From positions 1 to 64,000 of the forward strand of contig JAHDVH010000005.1 of assembly GCA_023382385.1 (NCBI GenBank): DNA of 64,000 bases. Direction: 5' to 3'. A model generated the notes under the pieces. The model did not search any database and was not told the DNA's origin. It saw nothing but the letters and a program-made list of their open reading frames with translations. Numbering within the stretch: position 1 is the first letter of the stretch; each line of letters opens with the position of its first letter. Positions 59,719 through 64,000 of this stretch are shown piece after piece. This stretch comes from a bacterium. Lineage in GTDB: Bacteria > Electryoneota > RPQS01. The position numbers were made by a program, and so were the translations under genes.

Positions 59719-61746
59719 ATGAAATCAACCATACAACGTGCCGGCATCGCCCTGATGGCAGGGTTGCTGATACTTCTGGGTTGCTCGGATCCTGTTTCGA
59801 ATCCGCGTGAGTTGCCCAGTCCATTTCGCGACGGCGATACGCTTCGCTCACCGACTGCAGACATGACCATCACCCGGAATAACGGAACACCGTGGGTCAT
59901 CACTGAGGACTTTGTGATCCCGGAAGGAGTCACGGTCACGGTGGAGCCGGGCGCCGAGATCATGGTGGCGGGTTTGAACTGGATCGACGTTCAAGGCAAG
60001 ATGATCGCCAACGGGAACGCGCAGAGTCCGATCATTTTCACGACGGCACACACGGAGCCGGATCTGGGTCAGTGGCGCGGGGTGAAGCTGCACAATCCCG
60101 ACGAAGCCTCGGAGTTCAGGTTCTGTCTGTTCACGTACGGTGCCTATTTTGACATAGACACGTTGACGGATCGCGGACGCGACGCGCAATTGTACCGCGG
60201 GATGCTGGCGATACGCGCGAGCAGTCCGATCATTGAGCACTGTATTGTCACGAACAATCAGAACAACGGCATTTACATTTCGGAAGAGTCGAGCCGTCCG
60301 CGCATTCGTTACAATATTTTGACGAAGAATGACGCATCGGCAGTGCGCGCGAATGAGACTGTGCCTGAGGCTGCGCTGACGGAATTGGATATCCGGTATA
60401 ACTGCGTGGCCGAGAACAGCGCTCCCGGGTTCATTTTGACGAATGACAATCCGGACACGGCGACGGGCACGCGGCGTGTGTTTGGCGACTTGACGACAGT
60501 GAACGCGAATCTGGATTCGTGTGACTCGCGGTTCAATATTGATTTGCCGCCGTTGTTTTTAGATCCGGCAATCAGGCTGCAGACACGATTTGCGAATTTT
60601 GGATTGCAGTCGTGCTCGCCGTGTGTCAATGGCGGACCTCTGGATACGGACTTTGATCCGGACGGGACTCCCGCAGACATGGGCGCGATGCCTTATGCAC
60701 AAGCCGCGTTTGAGCTTCGCGGAAGGTTGGAAGATGATCTGGTGGCGGCGACGTATCGCATGTCGTGCAACGTGGTCGTTCCGCCGGGTGTGACAGTCGT
60801 GGTGCCGGCGGGCGCGCGCATCGAGTCGACGGGCAAGTTCAATCTTGAAGTTTACGGGCGACTGCTGGTTCAAGGGACGGCCGGGAATCCGGTGGAAATG
60901 TGTCCGTGTCAGTCTGTAGCGCAGGACATCGTCGGCGGTCTGGTATTTCTGGAACGCGGCGACGCGCCGTCGGTGATTCAACACATGGTTATCCGCGATT
61001 ACGATGAAGTGGTTGTCTACAAACCCGGCGTGCGTTTTGAGAATGTGGAGTTTCGACACGGGTTCTTAGGCGGCATTCAAGTGGAAACGGGAACCACGGA
61101 TCCTGCAGATGCAGTCGAGATCCAGTCCTGCACGTTTGTCAATGTCGGCACGCAGGCGATTGAAGTTCTGGCCTCATCGGCCAAAGTGCGTAACGTGCAC
61201 ATCAACGGCTCACGCGGACGCGGGTTTACGCTGCAGAGTGTCAGACAAGGCGTGGAGATCACGAATACGGTGGTGCAAGCGTGTTCCACGACGGGTATTT
61301 CGATGACGGATTTCTGCAGTCCGCTGATCGTGAACAACACGATAACCGATTGCGGATACTACGGCGTTCAGATGGTGAACAACTGCAATCCGACGTTGTT
61401 CAACAACATCATCGTGAACAGCGGCCGCTTCGGTTTGTACGCGCAGTTTTCGTCGCATCCAGTGCTGAACTACAATGATATCTGGAACAACGGTCTGCGC
61501 GACACGAATCCGGTGAACTACAGTCCGTCGACGTTGGATATAGGTCAGGGAATCAGCGCCAATCCGCAGTTTTCCGGTGCGGACTTCCGGCTGCAGGCGG
61601 GTTCACCGTGCGTGAATGCCGGTCATCCGGACGCGGCCTACAACGACCTTGACGGATCGCGGAACGACATCGGGGCATGGGGCGGCCCGGGCGGTTCCGG
61701 CATCGGGAGAGGGCTCACTGCAGGCGGACTCGCGGCGCGCTTTTGA
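59719..61746 (+). CDS. Parallel beta-helix lipoprotein
   Basis: 675 residues. The signal peptide ends in the lipobox LILLGC. The mature protein has right-handed beta-helix turns in two blocks (about residues 60-260 and 345-640): GAEIMVAGLNWIDVQGKMIANG, IIEHCIVTNNQNNGIYISEESS, VEIQSCTFVNVGTQAIEVLASSAKVRNVHI, NPTLFNNIIVNSGRFGLYAQFS. It ends with typical turns SPCVNAGHPDAAYNDLDGS and NDIGAWGGPGG. No catalytic residues can be assigned; it may bind or process polysaccharide at the surface. It lies 40 nt behind the TonB receptor and is probably cotranscribed. Confidence 0.85.
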   Translation: MKSTIQRAGIALMAGLLILLGCSDPVSNPRELPSPFRDGDTLRSPTADMTITRNNGTPWVITEDFVIPEGVTVTVEPGAEIMVAGLNWIDVQGKMIANGNAQSPIIFTTAHTEPDLGQWRGVKLHNPDEASEFRFCLFTYGAYFDIDTLTDRGRDAQLYRGMLAIRASSPIIEHCIVTNNQNNGIYISEESSRPRIRYNILTKNDASAVRANETVPEAALTELDIRYNCVAENSAPGFILTNDNPDTATGTRRVFGDLTTVNANLDSCDSRFNIDLPPLFLDPAIRLQTRFANFGLQSCSPCVNGGPLDTDFDPDGTPADMGAMPYAQAAFELRGRLEDDLVAATYRMSCNVVVPPGVTVVVPAGARIESTGKFNLEVYGRLLVQGTAGNPVEMCPCQSVAQDIVGGLVFLERGDAPSVIQHMVIRDYDEVVVYKPGVRFENVEFRHGFLGGIQVETGTTDPADAVEIQSCTFVNVGTQAIEVLASSAKVRNVHINGSRGRGFTLQSVRQGVEITNTVVQACSTTGISMTDFCSPLIVNNTITDCGYYGVQMVNNCNPTLFNNIIVNSGRFGLYAQFSSHPVLNYNDIWNNGLRDTNPVNYSPSTLDIGQGISANPQFSGADFRLQAGSPCVNAGHPDAAYNDLDGSRNDIGAWGGPGGSGIGRGLTAGGLAARF

Positions 61747-61845
61747 GCCTGTTAGGTTGATCTTTCGACACGAGTATATTTTAGAATTCTGAACGCGCAC
61801 GACGCCAACCGTCTGCGCATGCTTTCACGATAGAGGTTCTTGCAC

Positions 61846-64000
61846 ATGCGCTGGAAAATCTACTCCTCTTTCCTGCCGTCTCTGGTTCTGATTGGCCTGT
61901 TTGTGTCAGTCGGTCACGCGGCACTCGGTCCATTTGATGCATCGCGCGACCGTGGTCCGGTTCGCCGCACGCTCGACATTGCCGATCCCGAAGACGAGAA
62001 TCGCGTCCATAATGCAGGTAAGATGTGGATGAATATCACGAACTACGGGTATTTCGGCAACGACGGACCGTCACAGAGCGACGCTTTGACCGATCCTTGT
62101 CCTCCTCCGGGAAGCTGGGCGCCGCAATGCGAGTTTCCGGGCGGCTCCGGTCAGCAGTATCTGTTTCAGGGCGGCCTTTGGATCGGCGCGCTGATCGAAG
62201 AAGAGGGTTTCTTCACGACCCGCGTGTCGGTGGGAACGGATGGTTGGCAGAACCCGTCCATCAATGAGTTTCACGCCGGTGAGCGGGGCGGCAACGGGAT
62301 TCACGAGCGCTCCAATCGTCCGGGCTTCACGAACTGTTTTGGCGAGCAGGTCTATGATTCCTTTGCCGTTTCAGATCAGGACTTTCTGGCCGTGATGACG
62401 GACACTTTGACGGACCGATTCTTCGTGCGGAACGATCCGGACGACGGGCCGCATCGCCCGCTGGGTATCAAGATCACGCAGACATCATACTCGTTCAGTC
62501 AGGCGTTCGCCGAGGACTTCATCCTGATAGACTACGAGATTGAGAATATCGCCTCGAACTTCCTGAAGAACGTGTATGTCGGTCTGTATGTGGACTCCGA
62601 CTGCGGAGTCCGCGGGGATTTGGACGAGCATACAGACGATGTCTGCGGTTTTATTCGTGAAGTTGAAGAGGTTTCGGCGCAGGGTGATACGACCAATATT
62701 CGCATTGACGTTGCGTGGATTGCGGACAACGACGGCTACGAGAACACGTCGTTCGGCGGGCCGCTCTACATTCCGCACGTGACGGGAACGCGTGTGATTC
62801 GCGCTCCAAACCCGCGACTGTTTACGTCGTTCAACTGGTATAACCCGAACGGCAACGTTGAGCTTGACTACGGTCCGGCGTGGGAAGCCTACGCGAACCG
62901 CGACAGCATGGGGATGAACTGGACGGCCGACTACGGAACGCCCGAAGGCGACGCGCACAAGTATCAGTTGATGAGCAACGGCGAGTTCGACTTTTGGCAG
63001 ACGTCGGTGCTGGACCACTTTAACCAGTTGGTACCGCCCGATACGAACCTCTACGGCAGCGGCCGCGGGCAGTCGTGGTCGCGATTGGGCTTGCCGACGG
63101 CGGAAACGGCAACGGATATTGCCAACGGATACGATACGCGTTATCTGTTGTCGTGGGGTCCGCTCGGTATCTACGACTTCACGGACGGTGCGGGGAACGA
63201 CATTTACCGTTTGAATCCTGGCGAGCGTTTCAAGATGACGATTGCCTATGTCGGCGGTGAGTATTTCCACGATCCGAACAATCCGCAGACGGTGCCCGGC
63301 ATTCCCGACACGTCGAAGTTTGACTTTACGGACTTGAAATTGAATGCACGTTGGGCGAAGGACGTCTACGATAACCGGATGTTCGACACGCCGATCTTTG
63401 ACTGGGGTCTGGACGGGGACCCGGCCGTTGTTGACGAGGACGGCTCGCAAGGCGACGGCTTGCTGGATACAGGCGACGGCTGGTATGGTGAAGACGTCGG
63501 CACGGACGGACTATTTGGCGTGCTGGCGATTGGAGTAGACAGTGTTCTGGTGAAGTATTTCGTGGGTTCCGGTCAGTTGGGACAGAACGCGGAGATCGAA
63601 GTCGGCTGGTACAAGGGACCGGACGAGGACGGCACGGAGCGCAACGGCCGGATAGATAACGTAACGAATGCAGCTCTGAATACACGCCCGTTGTTTCCGG
63701 CCAGTTCAGAGGACAACATCATTCCGCCGGACCTCGTGTATGCGTTCAACGTCTTCCATCCGCTTCAGCTAAACCGTTGGGACATGGGCTGGATGTCGGG
63801 CAACCAGATTCTGGACATGGGCGACGGTATTCCGGATTTCACGGGTCCGCCGCCGCCGCCGATCCCGGCGCTGCTGGATTGTGTGCCGAATACGTTTAAC
63901 GCGGCACAGCATCAAGGTGGAATCGTGCGGACGGGCAATTGTTTCATCGGCGGATTGGGCTACGAGTTCAGCGGCAACGACGTGATTATTCGCTGGTCCA
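61846..64000 (+). CDS. Large secreted protein, cut by the window end
   Basis: The frame from the ATG at 61846 stays open for 718 codons to the last base, so the 3' end is missing. A signal peptide (MRWKIYSSFLPSLVLIGLFV, then SVGHA) precedes a mature part rich in Gly, Asp, Asn and Trp: GKMWMNITNYGYFGNDGPSQ, YLFQGGLWIGALIEEEGF, VYVGLYVDSDCGVRGD. Similar proteins in FCB genomes end in the sorting domain, which would lie beyond the window. An Asp-rich stretch (DGDPAVVDEDGSQGDGLLD) may bind calcium. It follows the TonB receptor and beta-helix genes and probably forms one surface-associated cluster with them. Confidence 0.8.
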   Translation, partial: MRWKIYSSFLPSLVLIGLFVSVGHAALGPFDASRDRGPVRRTLDIADPEDENRVHNAGKMWMNITNYGYFGNDGPSQSDALTDPCPPPGSWAPQCEFPGGSGQQYLFQGGLWIGALIEEEGFFTTRVSVGTDGWQNPSINEFHAGERGGNGIHERSNRPGFTNCFGEQVYDSFAVSDQDFLAVMTDTLTDRFFVRNDPDDGPHRPLGIKITQTSYSFSQAFAEDFILIDYEIENIASNFLKNVYVGLYVDSDCGVRGDLDEHTDDVCGFIREVEEVSAQGDTTNIRIDVAWIADNDGYENTSFGGPLYIPHVTGTRVIRAPNPRLFTSFNWYNPNGNVELDYGPAWEAYANRDSMGMNWTADYGTPEGDAHKYQLMSNGEFDFWQTSVLDHFNQLVPPDTNLYGSGRGQSWSRLGLPTAETATDIANGYDTRYLLSWGPLGIYDFTDGAGNDIYRLNPGERFKMTIAYVGGEYFHDPNNPQTVPGIPDTSKFDFTDLKLNARWAKDVYDNRMFDTPIFDWGLDGDPAVVDEDGSQGDGLLDTGDGWYGEDVGTDGLFGVLAIGVDSVLVKYFVGSGQLGQNAEIEVGWYKGPDEDGTERNGRIDNVTNAALNTRPLFPASSEDNIIPPDLVYAFNVFHPLQLNRWDMGWMSGNQILDMGDGIPDFTGPPPPPIPALLDCVPNTFNAAQHQGGIVRTGNCFIGGLGYEFSGNDVIIRWS

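Noticed and set aside
62485-63450. 321-codon open frame antisense to the last secreted protein
   Set aside because: Shadow of the plus-strand gene with Arg/Val-rich translation and no start signals.
1-64000. CRISPR arrays, tRNA/rRNA genes, insertion sequences, integrases
   Set aside because: No regularly spaced repeats, no cloverleaf or rRNA signatures and no transposase or integrase genes were found, although two gene blocks look imported.

Overview
The window reads as chromosomal DNA of an uncultivated, Gram-negative bacterium of the FCB superphylum (Zixibacteria/KSB1/Latescibacteria-like; phylum not resolvable here). Three secreted proteins end in the 'PNPFN ... VYDVLG(R/E)' sorting domain typical of the group. 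There is also an LptD homologue, a TonB-dependent receptor, many lipoproteins and secreted beta-helix/propeller proteins, and no rRNA or tRNA gene. GC is moderate to high, with two clearly AT-richer gene blocks that look imported.

Layout. 0.2-5.4 kb: secreted proteins around three tandem UshA-like paralogues. Two of these read through an in-frame UGA exactly where the middle copy has Cys, and each UGA is followed by a SECIS-like hairpin, so they are probable selenoproteins. 5.5-11.2 kb: nucleoside salvage (udk, tdk, nupC, a nuclease lipoprotein, purine nucleoside phosphorylase) with a SulP transporter on the other strand. 11.2-20.9 kb: propeller protein, clpC, a five-haem cytochrome c, a secreted protein with a broken start, and a beta-helix protein. 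21-24.2 kb: ribA, an RRM protein with a long leader, and an FAD amine-oxidase-like enzyme. 24.1-33.7 kb (minus strand): one long operon with a glycosidase-like lipoprotein, a zinc-less ROK kinase, a GH57 glucanotransferase, lptD and a GT39-type glycosyltransferase. 33.9-37.9 kb: ClpX-like ATPase, rarA, a Crp/Fnr regulator and its probable target. 38-41.6 kb: a secreted sorting-domain protein and a KamA-type radical SAM enzyme.

41.9-51 kb: a homoprotocatechuate (4-hydroxyphenylacetate) degradation cluster: dapA-like aldolase, hpaG, hpaE, hpaB, hpaC, a desaturase and hpaD. It is interrupted between hpaE and hpaB by an AT-rich HEPN-like gene plus a hicBA toxin-antitoxin pair, and followed by a second AT-rich block of unknown genes (51.0-53.4 kb).

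53.4-54.25 kb: no gene, but a consensus promoter, long-range helices and an intrinsic terminator. This is a candidate large structured non-coding RNA of about 0.8 kb that I cannot match to any family. 54.3-64 kb: icd with a structured leader, a TonB receptor carrying a block of DxNGNGxxD calcium-loop repeats, a beta-helix lipoprotein, and a secreted protein cut by the window end.

The strongest leads are the selenoprotein pair and the RNA locus. Promoters in this genome follow TTGAC(A/T)-N17-TATATT closely, which helps to place transcripts.
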